This document shows, piece after piece, positions 1 through 9,682 of a stretch of DNA of 64,000 nucleotides. The notes beneath the pieces were generated by a model that saw only the letters and a list, made by a program, of their open reading frames with translations, did no database searches and was not told the origin of the DNA. The first letter of the stretch is position 1; each line of letters starts with the position of its first letter. Both the position numbers and the translations under genes were made by a program. Source of the stretch: Providencia heimbachae ATCC 35613 (lineage in GTDB: Bacteria; Pseudomonadota; Gammaproteobacteria; Enterobacterales; Enterobacteriaceae); the NCBI RefSeq assembly GCF_001655055.1, contig NZ_LXEW01000048.1, forward strand, positions 248,001 through 312,000, written 5' to 3'.

Positions 1-2188
1 ATCCAGTTATCTTTTGGAACCTGGATTTATAATAAGGCTTATTATTAACATAATTAACTGTATCTAAATTTTGTATAATATAAAGCGAGGCAGAAATACT
101 ACCAAGATCGGCTGCTTTTAATATTGCATCATAATAAGGTTTTATTTCAGTATCAGGGGCAGTGTCTATATTTTTAACTTGTGCAAGCTTGTTAATGCCA
201 TATTGATAAGTAATTTCCGCATCAACACCGATTAATGGCTCGATTTGTTTTAGAGCATCAGGGTTATTTTCGAATACAGCAAGGTGAACTAAAGCCGCTT
301 TTGATTCAGGACTGACCATGCCGGTTTTTAAGATGATGGTATAAGCATCTTTAAGTTGCGGCTCGCTTAACTCAGCTTTTGATTTTTCAGAATTGATAAG
401 CTCAAGGGTGATCTCAGACGCCAATTTTTCTTGGTCCTGTTTATAGCGCAATAGTGCTTTTGCATAATGAATGCGTGCACCGTAACTATATTTACTGGCT
501 GTTTGGTATAGGTCAAAAGCTTTGTCCAGATTTTTTACCGGATCTTGTTGCATTAAGTAGTCAGCATAATGATGCGCATTATCATAATTTTCTCTAGTGA
601 CTACGTCATTTTCTAATAGTTTTATGATATAGGCATCATCGATAAGATTTTTAATATCATATTGATAGTAAAGAGTAATTAATTGACGGTTCGCGGTAAG
701 GTTATCGCTATCTTCATCTAAAATGGTTTTGAAAATGGGAACGGCTTTTGTGAGATCTTGTTGAGTGCCTAAACCGTAAGCATATTTAATTGCCAGCCGA
801 ATTTTATTGTCACTGGTTGGAGCCAGTTGAGTGGCCTTTTCCATTAACTCAAAGGATTTTTCTGTTGAATAAATGGAGCTGCCATTTTCACCATAAGCTT
901 GGCTGGCAAGCAACAGCGAGCGAGGGGAATTCGGGTATTTTTCTAGCAATATTGGCGTGTATTTTTCAACAATCGTATTCAATTTTTTATTCGGGAAGCT
1001 GTAATTATTGAGTGCTTGGCTAATGAGAGTTTCTAGTGCATCTAAGTGGCTTAAATCTGCCGCTGCGGTTAAGTATTTTTCAGCTAATTCTTTATTTCTT
1101 TCAATGTTATTATTAAAGATATCCCCTGAGTAAAGTCTATAAAGCATATAAACGGCATCAGGGTAATTAGCATCAGCGGCAGCAATCAGGTTCTTTATTT
1201 GAGTTGGGTTGATTGAATAAGATAAATACAATGCTTTTGGATTTTTTTTCATCACTAATGGCTGTAGGTAAGCCATAGCACGGGCTTTACTTTTAGGTAC
1301 GCCATCTCCTGTTAGGTATTTTTGTGCCAACATATAAATCGCAGTTTCATTATCTTGGCTGGCCAATAATTCTAAATTAGCTAAAAGTGCTTGTTTTTCT
1401 TCCGCGGTTTGTACGCCATAAAGGGATAAAGGCGTAGGCTCTAATTCTTGGCTATCATCAACCAATCCGAGAGCCGAAGAATATGACATTTCTTGATATT
1501 TTTCTGCAAATAATTTGTTTGGCGTGATGCCATTTCCACCTTCCTCATAAATGGTTGCAAGTAACATTGCAGGAAGTGGAAAGTTTTTACTGACTAATGG
1601 CGTCAGGATCTCGACGGCTCTTTTATTATCTTTATCGAAATTATAGGCAATATAACCGAGTGCGAATTTGGCGAGCGGTGAGTTTTGTTCCGCGGCTAGA
1701 CTAAAGTATTTACGCGCTAATTCGATATTTTGAGGGGTATTATCATATTTATCATTAATATAAATACTACCAACCAGCTCTTGAGCTTCTTTAACGCCTA
1801 AATCAGCGGCTTTGGTGATCGAAACAATTCCGTATAAGTCATCAGGTACATCTTCCATATATTGGTTATAGCGATAATAACCTAAGTTATAGAGTGCATT
1901 TTTATTATTTGCTTTTGCGGATTTAATCAACCAATTTTCAGCTTTAGTGTCATCGGATTGAGTACCAATACCATCCATATACATCATGGCTAATGCATAA
2001 GCCGATTGAGGGTCTGAATCTGCGGTTTGACTAAACAGCTCAAAAGCAGCTTGAGATTCCCCTTGCTGATATAAATCGTATCCTTTCTGTGCGTGATTTG
2101 ATTGGTTAATATTATTTATAAAATAAATGCCTACAAATACGACAATTATAATTAACAAAAATAACCAAAGTTTAATTTTTTTAGTCAT
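1..2188 (-). CDS. Sel1-like repeat protein, membrane-anchored, truncated by window edge
   Basis: An open frame of 729 codons runs from an ATG at 2188 leftward off the window, so the C-terminus is missing. An AAGGA ribosome site lies 8 bases upstream. Residues about 5-24 form one hydrophobic segment after a lysine-rich start (MTKKIK), an uncleaved signal anchor that would leave the rest in the periplasm. The remainder is a long series of helical repeats of Sel1/TPR character, with recurring A-x-x-x-L-G/A-x-x-Y patterns such as AKFALGYIAYNF and AIYMLAQKYLTGDG. Sel1 arrays usually serve as protein-interaction scaffolds in envelope or secretion functions. I cannot assign a specific role, and no neighbour within the window explains it. 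Confidence 0.8.
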   Translation of the reverse strand, partial: MTKKIKLWLFLLIIIVVFVGIYFINNINQSNHAQKGYDLYQQGESQAAFELFSQTADSDPQSAYALAMMYMDGIGTQSDDTKAENWLIKSAKANNKNALYNLGYYRYNQYMEDVPDDLYGIVSITKAADLGVKEAQELVGSIYINDKYDNTPQNIELARKYFSLAAEQNSPLAKFALGYIAYNFDKDNKRAVEILTPLVSKNFPLPAMLLATIYEEGGNGITPNKLFAEKYQEMSYSSALGLVDDSQELEPTPLSLYGVQTAEEKQALLANLELLASQDNETAIYMLAQKYLTGDGVPKSKARAMAYLQPLVMKKNPKALYLSYSINPTQIKNLIAAADANYPDAVYMLYRLYSGDIFNNNIERNKELAEKYLTAAADLSHLDALETLISQALNNYSFPNKKLNTIVEKYTPILLEKYPNSPRSLLLASQAYGENGSSIYSTEKSFELMEKATQLAPTSDNKIRLAIKYAYGLGTQQDLTKAVPIFKTILDEDSDNLTANRQLITLYYQYDIKNLIDDAYIIKLLENDVVTRENYDNAHHYADYLMQQDPVKNLDKAFDLYQTASKYSYGARIHYAKALLRYKQDQEKLASEITLELINSEKSKAELSEPQLKDAYTIILKTGMVSPESKAALVHLAVFENNPDALKQIEPLIGVDAEITYQYGINKLAQVKNIDTAPDTEIKPYYDAILKAADLGSISASLYIIQNLDTVNYVNNKPYYKSRFQKITG

Positions 2189-2682
2189 ATTAAGTCCTTT
2201 TGATGACTATTATTTATTTGATAAACCAATAGCCATAATTTATTTTTTCTGTTTTAAATTGTTATTATGAAAAATAATAAAAACAGAAACTGGTAAAATA
2301 CACATATGAAAATTTTGGCTAAGTCTAGTGACTTGGTCATAATATTCAATCGGATTACTGACATTCAATGCAGAACCAAGATGCATATCACTATATTGGT
2401 TATAACGACTAGGAAAGTATGCAGTTTAATAGAGGAAATACGTCGAGGATATCAGGTAATATCTATAAGAGATAAGAAATAAAATGATAAAGTGTCACAA
2501 AGTATTAATTTATGAAAATAGCAGATAAAACAGGTAATAGAATAAATTAAAATAAGGTTATTGTTTCGTATATGGCGTATTTAGTGGATTATTGATACCA
2601 AAAAAATAGCCCCACCGAAGTGGGGCATATGAGCGACGACATTGCATTAAAACGGGCTATATTGAGATGTTATTAATACTTA
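2189..2682. other. Intergenic gap, AT-rich
   Basis: No supported gene here. It holds the upstream region of the Sel1 gene with an imperfect dyad at 2246-2289 (arms TTTCTGTTTT and AAAACAGAAA), and the terminator of the EamA gene at 2599-2626. Short frames in between lack ribosome sites. Confidence 0.6.
2599..2626 (-). terminator. Rho-independent terminator of the EamA gene
   Basis: On the minus strand a 7-bp stem GCCCCAC / GTGGGGC closes a TTCG tetraloop and is followed by TA and seven T residues. It lies 57 bases after the EamA stop codon and is a textbook intrinsic terminator. Confidence 0.9.
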
Positions 2683-3600
2683 TTATTCCATATCTTCTTG
2701 TAGTGCTTTTTTCTTGCGTCCAAAAGCTTGTGTTAATGGTGTTCTGAGCTGTTGCGCCAACATCACACCGAGTAGAACGATACCCCCACCAATAAGATGA
2801 TAGCTTCTTAATTCTTCCCCTAAAGCAAAGATGGCGATGATAGCAGTAAAAACAGGGGCTAAATTCATAAATATCGAGGTGGTATTTGCACCTAAGCGCA
2901 TAACGCCTTGGATCCACAGGGCTGGTGCGACGATAGAAGCAGCAATACCTGCAAAGATGACTAATCCAATATTGTCATTATTGAGCGTGACATCTTTGGC
3001 AAATAAAAAGTTTGGCGTTAATAAAATCAACCCAAAGAATATTTGCACATATAAGGAATCCCAGCTGGATAGTTGAATAGCCCAACGCTTAGTTAACACG
3101 CCATATAGCGCATAAGCGGCAGACGCGATAAGCATCATTAACTCACCTTGCCCTAAACCATTCGATAACATAGAGGCAGGGTTACCTTGACTGACTAACC
3201 AGAGCAAGCCTAATAAAGATAATGCGGAACCAACAACGATACCAACGGTTGGAATGACGCGCAGCACAAATATGCTGATCACCACTGTTAGTAGAGGTAT
3301 TAATGAGTTCATTATCCCCATAAATGTTGCACTAACACTGTGGGCTGCATAATAGGCGAGGCTTTGGTAAAGCATCATACCTAAAGCACCGAGGATCGCC
3401 AGCTGCCACCAGTGCTGCATGACGACTTTTCTGTTTCTCAGTACTGATCGTAAAACAAAGGGGGTCATTACGACCAAAGCTAATGCCCAGCGATAAAAAG
3501 ATATTGCAGCAGGATCAATTGCAGTAGATGCTGCTTTGTTGACGATGGCATTCATCGACCATAATAAAACCGCAATCAGCGGAAAGAGGAAATTTTTCAT
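2683..3600 (-). CDS. EamA/DMT-family metabolite exporter
   Basis: A 305-residue protein with about ten hydrophobic segments arranged as two similar halves, as in the drug/metabolite transporter (EamA) superfamily. The first half begins LFPLIAVLLWSMNAIVNKA, and the second includes the typical A-x-x-G-E end motif (IFALGEELRSYHLIGGGIVLLGV). It should sit in the inner membrane and export a small metabolite, but the substrate cannot be told from sequence. AGGGAGA precedes the ATG. It is transcribed divergently from an AraC-type regulator 94 bases away, an arrangement that suggests the regulator controls it, as in the E. coli nimR/nimT pair. A strong terminator follows. Confidence 0.85.
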   Translation of the reverse strand: MKNFLFPLIAVLLWSMNAIVNKAASTAIDPAAISFYRWALALVVMTPFVLRSVLRNRKVVMQHWWQLAILGALGMMLYQSLAYYAAHSVSATFMGIMNSLIPLLTVVISIFVLRVIPTVGIVVGSALSLLGLLWLVSQGNPASMLSNGLGQGELMMLIASAAYALYGVLTKRWAIQLSSWDSLYVQIFFGLILLTPNFLFAKDVTLNNDNIGLVIFAGIAASIVAPALWIQGVMRLGANTTSIFMNLAPVFTAIIAIFALGEELRSYHLIGGGIVLLGVMLAQQLRTPLTQAFGRKKKALQEDME

Positions 3601-3697
3601 TAAAAGCGTTCTCCCTAATGAGTAAAGCTAGTATACCTGTGTCTGATTTTTTATATATACTGATATCCAGACAATCGATAACGCTTTTCAGACAGTG

Positions 3698-4513
3698 ATG
3701 ATGAAAAAGATAGAATCTAACAGCAGGCAAATTAATGAGTGCAATATTATTGAGCCCGAATTTATTGCATTACGTCATGAGCAAATCAATACACAAACTG
3801 AATATAAATCTCATACACATCCCTTCGGGCAACTGTTATATGTTGTTTGCGGTATTATGGAAATGGAAGTAGAAGGTAAGCATTACCTCGCACCGCCTGA
3901 GTTTTGTATTTGGATCCCCGCAAATACTCAGCACGCTAGCTTTAATAAGCAAAGTGTCAAATTTCGTATTATCGATTTTTCGAAAAAATACAATCAAATC
4001 CTAGCAATGAACCCTTGTGTCGTGCGATTGAGTTCGATTTTTCACGCTATCATGACCGACATGTACCAAAGAGGCGTAGTACAGCCGCAAACCGAGCAAG
4101 ATAGTCGCTTGGGTGAGGTTTTAATTGATCAATTTTTAATTTCCCCTTGCCAAGATAGTTACCTACCAACCTCCAAAGACAAGTTTTTAGCGCCAATATT
4201 GCAGGAGTTACAGCAAGAACCGGCAAATAACACTACGTTAGCGGGCTGGGCAAAACGTTATTATACCTCAGAGCGAACCTTGTCACGACGTTGCCAACAA
4301 GAGCTGGGTATGTCATTCAGTGAGTGGCGTCAGCGTTTGCGTTATTTGCATGCCGTTGCTGGGCTCGAACAGGGTAAGAGCGTTTATGAAGTGGCTTTGG
4401 ATGTGGGGTACAGTTCAGCCTCGGCCTTTATTGCCATGTTCCAGCAAATTTCGGGTGTAACACCTGATCGTTTTCGCTTCAAAGAATTTATTGAACAGGA
4501 CAATCACGGGTAG
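3698..4513 (+). CDS. AraC-family transcriptional regulator
   Basis: About 271 residues. The N-terminal cupin-like region (HTHPFGQLLYVV, then WIPANTQHAS) is the small-ligand domain of the AraC_binding type. The C-terminal ~100 residues carry the two helix-turn-helix units of AraC/XylS (LAGWAKRYYTSERTLSRRCQQ and VYEVALDVGYSSASAFIAMF, ending in the typical G-V-T-P-D-R-F). The overall plan matches regulators that drive a divergent exporter gene. Three possible starts lie in a row (GTG 3695, ATG 3698, ATG 3701), with no good ribosome site to decide among them. It probably regulates the EamA gene and itself from the 94-base shared intergenic region; that is inference from position. Confidence 0.85.
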   Translation: MMKKIESNSRQINECNIIEPEFIALRHEQINTQTEYKSHTHPFGQLLYVVCGIMEMEVEGKHYLAPPEFCIWIPANTQHASFNKQSVKFRIIDFSKKYNQILAMNPCVVRLSSIFHAIMTDMYQRGVVQPQTEQDSRLGEVLIDQFLISPCQDSYLPTSKDKFLAPILQELQQEPANNTTLAGWAKRYYTSERTLSRRCQQELGMSFSEWRQRLRYLHAVAGLEQGKSVYEVALDVGYSSASAFIAMFQQISGVTPDRFRFKEFIEQDNHG

Positions 4514-4546
4514 TTGGTTTTATTAGAACGTGGCAAAATATTTGTT

Positions 4547-4674
4547 ATATACTCGGCATACTTCAAGTTATCGCGTTGTTGACTACGTTCATATGCACCC
4601 GTCACAGACTTATGTATGTGCCTAGCGGCTCATTGACTTGTCGCCTAGTTGCACCTCGAATTATTTAGCGTATT
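4547..4674. repeat. ERIC element
   Basis: About 128 bp matching the Enterobacterial Repetitive Intergenic Consensus plan: a CGGCATACTTCAAG end, a central CAGACTTATGTATG, then TCGCCTAGTTGCACC and a GAATTATTTAGCG end. It lies just upstream of pdxB. Confidence 0.85.
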
Positions 4675-4696
4675 TGAATCTATTGGGACAAATTAA

Positions 4697-5827
4697 GTGA
4701 AAATTTTAGTTGATGAAAACATGCCATACGCCCAAACATTATTTAGTGAGTTAGGCGAGGTTAAAGCGATCCCAGGACGCCCCATTCCAACGCAAGAACT
4801 GATTGATGCCGATGCATTAATGGTGCGCTCGATTACCAAGGTAAATCGTTCATTATTAGATAATACCGAGGTTAAGTTCGTTGGCACGGCAACAGCAGGT
4901 TTTGATCATGTCGATACCCAATGGTTATCAGAGGCGAATATTGGTTTTTCATCCGCACCGGGATGTAATGCCATTGCGGTGGTTGAATATGTTTTTTCGG
5001 CTTTATTATTACTTGCTGAGCGAGATAATTTTGATTTACGTGATAAAACAATCGGTATTATCGGGGTTGGTAATGTAGGAGGGCGTCTATTTAATCGACT
5101 TTCTGCATGGGGAGTTAAAACCGTATTATGCGATCCGCCAAGGGCAGCGAAGGGTGATAAAGAAAATTTTGTGCCTTTAGACGCAGTGCTTGAACAGGCA
5201 GATATCCTCACATTTCATACACCACTGAATACAACAGGTGAATATAAAACACTTCATCTTATGGATGAAAGTCGTTTATCTCATTTACGGGAAGGCACTA
5301 TTTTAATCAATGCCAGTCGTGGCGAAGTGGTGGACAATCAAGCCCTGCTAGGTTTACTGAAGCAGGGGAAAAAATTGAGTGTCATTTTGGATGTTTGGGA
5401 GCCTGAGCCGAACTTAGAGACTGAGTTATTAGATAGGGTTGATATTGGTACGCCTCATATTGCAGGTTATACCCTTGAAGGTAAGGCGCGCGGAACCACT
5501 CAAGTATATGAAGCATATTGTCAATTTCTAGGAAAAACGAGCCAAGTTTCGTTATCTTCATTACTACCAAAGCCCGATATCAGTTCGATAACATTAAATG
5601 GAAAATTAACGCAACAGCAGCTCAAAAGATTGGTGCATCTGGTGTATGATGTGCGCCGTGATGATGCAGCGCTTCGTGCGGTGGCAACAGTAGCCGGGGA
5701 GTTTGATAAATTACGTAAACATTATCAAGAGCGCCGCGAATGGTCATCTCTCCACGTTTTATCTGATAATGAAGAAACTGTTAGCCAATTGAATCTATTA
5801 GGTTTTAATGCGAAGTTGGCTAATTAG
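4697..5827 (+). CDS. pdxB: Erythronate-4-phosphate dehydrogenase
   Basis: A 376-residue NAD-dependent 2-hydroxyacid dehydrogenase that oxidises 4-phosphoerythronate in the DXP-dependent pyridoxal-5'-phosphate pathway. The Rossmann motif GVGNVG is at about 123-128. The catalytic triad appears as R208 (NASRGE), E237 (VWEPE) and H254 (GTPHIAG), the positions used by the E. coli enzyme. The C-terminal PdxB-specific dimerisation domain is present. The start is GTG with only a weak GGGA upstream. It heads the conserved pdxB-usg-truA-dedA-accD-folC-dedD run. Unlike E. coli, the gene before it is an AraC regulator rather than fabB, with an ERIC element between. Confidence 0.97.
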   Translation: MKILVDENMPYAQTLFSELGEVKAIPGRPIPTQELIDADALMVRSITKVNRSLLDNTEVKFVGTATAGFDHVDTQWLSEANIGFSSAPGCNAIAVVEYVFSALLLLAERDNFDLRDKTIGIIGVGNVGGRLFNRLSAWGVKTVLCDPPRAAKGDKENFVPLDAVLEQADILTFHTPLNTTGEYKTLHLMDESRLSHLREGTILINASRGEVVDNQALLGLLKQGKKLSVILDVWEPEPNLETELLDRVDIGTPHIAGYTLEGKARGTTQVYEAYCQFLGKTSQVSLSSLLPKPDISSITLNGKLTQQQLKRLVHLVYDVRRDDAALRAVATVAGEFDKLRKHYQERREWSSLHVLSDNEETVSQLNLLGFNAKLAN

Positions 5828-5920
5828 TATTTATATTTAATTTGGGCTGAAATCACGAATGTCGGCCTAAATAAACCACATAATAAAGCGCCATAAAGTT
5901 TTATTTTTAGAGGATCAGCC

Positions 5921-6931
5921 ATGACTGAAGGTTGGAATATTGCGTTATTAGGGGCAACCGGCGCAGTCGGTGAAGCGATTATTTCACTGTTAGAAGAACG
6001 GGAATTTCCGGTAGGTGAATTACATGTACTGGCGAGTGAGCGCAGTGCCGGGGAAGTGATCCGATTTAATGGAAAAAGCCATGCAGTGAAAAATGTTGCT
6101 GATTTTGATTGGTCACAGGCACAAATTGCATTTTTTGCTGCGGGAGAGGCAGCGAGCTTGCAATATGCGGAGCTTGCGGCACAAGAAGGTTGTATTGTTA
6201 TTGATAATAGTGGTGTTTTTGCATTAGATCCAGATGTGCCTTTAGTGGTGCCAAGTGTGAACTCACATGTATTAGCGGACTACCGTAATCGTAATATTAT
6301 TGCATTGGCAGACAGCTATGTTAGCCAGCTATTAACCGCAACTAAACCCTTGATTGATGCGGCAGGCGTCAGCCGTATCACGCTGACAAACATGTTATCT
6401 GTTTCTGCCCACGGTAAAGCCGCCGTTGATGAACTTGCTGGGCAAAGTGCTCGCCTATTGAATGGGGTTCCCCCAGAAGAAGGGCGCTTTAGTAAACAAT
6501 TGGCGTTTAATATGCTGCCATTGCTGGGCGACCAAGAAGGCAATGTTTCACAAGAACGCCGTCTTGTTGAGCAAGTACGCAAAGTTTTACAAGATGAAGG
6601 TTTACCTGTCGCGGTCAGTTTTATTCAGTCTCCGGTATTCTACGGTAATGCTCAGGTGGTTTATTTAGAGTCATTGCGCCCGATTGGGGCTCAAGAAGCA
6701 CAAGAAGAACTTGAACGTTTTGACGATATTCAGGTCTCAGAAGAGGGTGATTATCCGACACAAGTGACGGATGCTTCAGGGAATGACCAGCTCAGTATTG
6801 GTTGCATCCGTAATGACTATGGTATTCCAGAAGTGCTCCAGTTTTGGTCTGTTGCTGATAATGTTCGTTTCGGTGGTGCATTAATGGCAGTAGAAACCGC
6901 AGAAAAATTGGCTCAGGAGCTGTTTTACTGA
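5921..6931 (+). CDS. usg: USG-1 protein, aspartate-semialdehyde dehydrogenase homologue
   Basis: A 336-residue relative of aspartate-beta-semialdehyde dehydrogenase. The N-terminal NADP-binding loop [10 protein letters not shown] is intact. Where true dehydrogenases have N-C-[ST]-T with the nucleophilic cysteine, this protein reads DSYVSQLL, so the catalytic cysteine is absent. E. coli Usg also lacks it, so the protein is probably not an active ASADH and its role is unknown. An AGAGGA ribosome site precedes the ATG. The stop overlaps the truA start by one base (TGATG), indicating translational coupling in the pdxB-truA operon. Confidence 0.93.
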   Translation: MTEGWNIALLGATGAVGEAIISLLEEREFPVGELHVLASERSAGEVIRFNGKSHAVKNVADFDWSQAQIAFFAAGEAASLQYAELAAQEGCIVIDNSGVFALDPDVPLVVPSVNSHVLADYRNRNIIALADSYVSQLLTATKPLIDAAGVSRITLTNMLSVSAHGKAAVDELAGQSARLLNGVPPEEGRFSKQLAFNMLPLLGDQEGNVSQERRLVEQVRKVLQDEGLPVAVSFIQSPVFYGNAQVVYLESLRPIGAQEAQEELERFDDIQVSEEGDYPTQVTDASGNDQLSIGCIRNDYGIPEVLQFWSVADNVRFGGALMAVETAEKLAQELFY

Positions 6932-7746
6932 TGTCAGAGTCAAAAAAATTGTCTCGTATTGCGTTAGGTATTGAGTACAACGGCAGTCATTATTGCGGAT
7001 GGCAGCGCCAAAAAGATGTAATAAGTGTCCAAGGTCGTTTGGAAGAGGCTTTATCCAAAATTGCCGCGGAGCCTATCAGTGTTTTATGTGCTGGACGCAC
7101 GGATACTGGCGTACATGCAACGGGGCAGGTAGTGCATTTTGAAACCTCGGCTGAGCGCAAAGAAGCTGCTTGGACGATGGGAGCGAACACTCATCTACCT
7201 TCAGATATTGCCGTTCGTTGGTGTAAACCTGTAAATGACGAATTTCATGCGCGTTTTAGTGCCGCTGCACGTCGGTACCGCTATGTGATTTTCAATCATC
7301 GATATCGACCCGCAATTTTATCGAATGGAATAACGCATTTTCATTATCCACTCGATGAAAAAAGAATGCACGAAGCTGCACAAACACTGCTTGGCGAACA
7401 TGATTTTACATCATTCAGAGCACTGCAATGTCAGTCAAAAACGCCGTGGCGTAACGTGATGCATGTAAATGTCAGTCGCCACGGAAATTATGTTGTGGTT
7501 GATATTAAAGCTAACGCATTTCTTCACCATATGGTCAGAAATATTGTCGGAAGTTTGCTGGAAATTGGGCGTGGGAATCAGGACATTGACTGGTTAGGCC
7601 ATCTTCTCGCGTTAAAAGACAGAACTAAAGCAGCCGCAACCGCGAAAGCCGAAGGGTTGTATTTGGTGGGAGTTGATTATCCAGAGAAATTTGCGCTACC
7701 TGCAAATGTAATGGGCCCGCTTTTTCTTGCAGATGAGCTGATGTAA
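6931..7746 (+). CDS. truA: tRNA pseudouridine(38-40) synthase
   Basis: A 271-residue TruA enzyme that isomerises uridines 38-40 in the anticodon stem-loop of many tRNAs. The catalytic aspartate lies in the [14 protein letters not shown] motif (D58). The [10 protein letters not shown] segment typical of the C-terminal half is also present. Its start overlaps the stop of usg by one base, so it is translationally coupled. The length is that of the family (E. coli 270). Confidence 0.97.
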   Translation: MSESKKLSRIALGIEYNGSHYCGWQRQKDVISVQGRLEEALSKIAAEPISVLCAGRTDTGVHATGQVVHFETSAERKEAAWTMGANTHLPSDIAVRWCKPVNDEFHARFSAAARRYRYVIFNHRYRPAILSNGITHFHYPLDEKRMHEAAQTLLGEHDFTSFRALQCQSKTPWRNVMHVNVSRHGNYVVVDIKANAFLHHMVRNIVGSLLEIGRGNQDIDWLGHLLALKDRTKAAATAKAEGLYLVGVDYPEKFALPANVMGPLFLADELM

Positions 7747-7836
7747 ATCTAAATTAATGTAAAACTCAAAATAACGTCTAAATGAAATTAGCGTTATGGC
7801 GGGATAGCATGGATGCTATTAATAATGAGGGTTTTT

Positions 7837-8523
7837 ATGGAGTTTATCAGTTTTATCATCGATTTTATTTTAAATATTGATGTTCACCTTGCAGAGTTAG
7901 TCGCTGCTTATGGTAATTGGGTCTATGGTATTTTATTTCTGATCCTATTTTGTGAAACAGGGTTGGTGGTTACGCCATTTTTACCCGGTGACTCATTATT
8001 ATTTGTGGCGGGAGCCATTGCTGCACTCGACAGTAATGATTTAAATGTCCACTTGATGGTTGTATTAATGATTATCGCTGCAATTGTGGGCGATGCGGTG
8101 AATTACACGATTGGACGAATTTTTGGCGAGAAGTTATTTAAGAATCCAGATTCGAAAATTTTTCGTCGAGTTTATTTAGATAAAACCCATGTTTTTTATG
8201 AAAAACATGGCGGAAAAGCGATTATCTTGGCGCGATTTGTCCCGATCGTTAGAACCTTTGCACCATTCGTTGCAGGTATGGGGAAAATGTCTTATCGTCA
8301 TTTTGCCTTTTATAATGTGGCCGGTGCGTTATTATGGGTGTTACTCTTTACCTATGCAGGGTACTTATTCGGTGATTTACCGATAGTACAAAAGAATTTG
8401 AAATTACTGATTGTCGCGATTATCTTTATTTCTATTCTGCCTGGGGTAATTGAAATTATTCGACATCGCCGTGCTGCCGCAAAAGAAAAGCGCGCAGCAA
8501 CGCAAAAAATGAATAACCAATAA
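7837..8523 (+). CDS. dedA: DedA-family inner membrane protein
   Basis: A 228-residue polytopic membrane protein of the DedA/SNARE-associated family. These proteins support envelope homeostasis and proton-motive force, and some members act as lipid flippases. It shows the family signature G-x-x-x-G-D-x-x-x-Y-x-I-G-R ([13 protein letters not shown]) and the [23 protein letters not shown] segment with its conserved arginines and proline. The ATG at 7837 is chosen because GAGGG lies 5 bases upstream and the protein then begins like E. coli DedA. An in-frame ATG at 7813 would add eight residues without a ribosome site. It sits between truA and accD as in E. coli. Confidence 0.95.
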   Translation: MEFISFIIDFILNIDVHLAELVAAYGNWVYGILFLILFCETGLVVTPFLPGDSLLFVAGAIAALDSNDLNVHLMVVLMIIAAIVGDAVNYTIGRIFGEKLFKNPDSKIFRRVYLDKTHVFYEKHGGKAIILARFVPIVRTFAPFVAGMGKMSYRHFAFYNVAGALLWVLLFTYAGYLFGDLPIVQKNLKLLIVAIIFISILPGVIEIIRHRRAAAKEKRAATQKMNNQ

Positions 8524-8619
8524 CAGGTTTAAAAAGTTTTTATCTACAGTGAGATATCATTGTGGTTTAATGGCAAAAAATAACATACTGGCGATATGCC
8601 TGTCATAATTCAAATTGTA

Positions 8620-8643
8620 TGCCTTAGGTGAGAAACTAAGGCA
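8620..8643 (+). other. Hairpin in the accD leader
   Basis: A perfect 8-bp inverted repeat (TGCCTTAG, 8-base loop, CTAAGGCA) lies 59 bases before the accD start. No T-run follows, so it is not a simple terminator. It may be an mRNA stability or leader structure. Confidence 0.45.
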
Positions 8644-8701
8644 CTGCATTTGGTTTTATTTTAGGGATAGTCAGAGTGAAATCAGACAAAAAGGTCCATT
8701 A

Positions 8702-9682
8702 ATGAGCTGGATTGAAAAAATTTTAAAGAAAGGTAACTTAACCCAATCACATAAAGCCAATATTCCTGAAGGTGTTTGGAAAAAATGTGATAGTTGTGGG
8801 CAAGTCCTGTACGGAGCTGAACTTGAGCGTAATTTGGAAGTGTGTCCTAAATGTGACCACCATATGCGTATTCATGCACGTCAACGTCTTGAAACTTTTC
8901 TTGATGAAGACTCAACAACCGAATTAGGTAGCGAACTTGAGCCAAAAGATATTCTCAAGTTTCGTGATTCAAAAAAATATAAAGACCGTATTTCCGCTGC
9001 ACAGAAAGAAACGGGCGAGAAAGACGCCATTATCGTCATGAAAGGCACACTAAAGGGAATGCCCGTTGTTGCTGCGGCATTTGAGTTTGCTTTCATGGGC
9101 GGTTCAATGGCTTCTGTTGTGGGAGCCCGTTTTGTTCGTGCAGTTGAACAAGCATTGGAAGATAACTGCCCATTAGTGTGTTTCTCTTCGAGCGGCGGTG
9201 CACGGATGCAAGAAGCCTTGTTATCATTGATGCAAATGGCAAAAACCAGTGCAGCACTTGCTAAAATGCAAGAGCGTGGTTTACCGTACATTTCAGTGCT
9301 GACAGATCCAACCATGGGCGGTGTTTCTGCTAGCCTTGCCATGTTAGGTGATATTAACGTTGCTGAGCCTAAAGCGTTAATCGGTTTTGCCGGTCCGCGC
9401 GTTATCGAGCAAACTGTACGTGAAAAATTACCTGCAGGTTTCCAACGCAGTGAGTTTTTACTGGAAAAAGGGGCAATTGATATGATTGTTCGTCGTCCAG
9501 AAATGCGTGACAGACTTGCCAAAATTTTAGCAATGCTAACCAACAAACCAAGTTTTGACACAGAAACGATTATTATTGTTGAAGATGACCAAGTAGACAT
9601 TGGTATTGTTGATGACATTGAAAGCATCGATGCAAATAGCCAAGAAAAGGATTCTGCTAAGCTTAAAAAAGATGATGAGTAA
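8702..9682 (+). CDS. accD: Acetyl-CoA carboxylase carboxyltransferase subunit beta
   Basis: A 326-residue beta subunit of the carboxyltransferase that makes malonyl-CoA for fatty acid synthesis, acting with AccA, AccB and AccC. The N-terminal zinc ribbon is clear, with C29-x2-C32 and C48-x2-C51. The crotonase-like domain carries [15 protein letters not shown] and [10 protein letters not shown]. The ATG at 8702 gives the MSWIEKI start of the family and has AAGG 8-10 bases upstream. A longer in-frame extension to 8615 runs through a leader hairpin and is rejected. Its end overlaps folC by 8 bases. Confidence 0.97.
   Translation: MSWIEKILKKGNLTQSHKANIPEGVWKKCDSCGQVLYGAELERNLEVCPKCDHHMRIHARQRLETFLDEDSTTELGSELEPKDILKFRDSKKYKDRISAAQKETGEKDAIIVMKGTLKGMPVVAAAFEFAFMGGSMASVVGARFVRAVEQALEDNCPLVCFSSSGGARMQEALLSLMQMAKTSAALAKMQERGLPYISVLTDPTMGGVSASLAMLGDINVAEPKALIGFAGPRVIEQTVREKLPAGFQRSEFLLEKGAIDMIVRRPEMRDRLAKILAMLTNKPSFDTETIIIVEDDQVDIGIVDDIESIDANSQEKDSAKLKKDDE

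Noticed and set aside
8881-9627. A 248-codon open frame on the minus strand
   Set aside because: It is entirely antisense to the well-supported accD, has no ribosome site, and its serine/arginine-rich composition is that of a complementary shadow.
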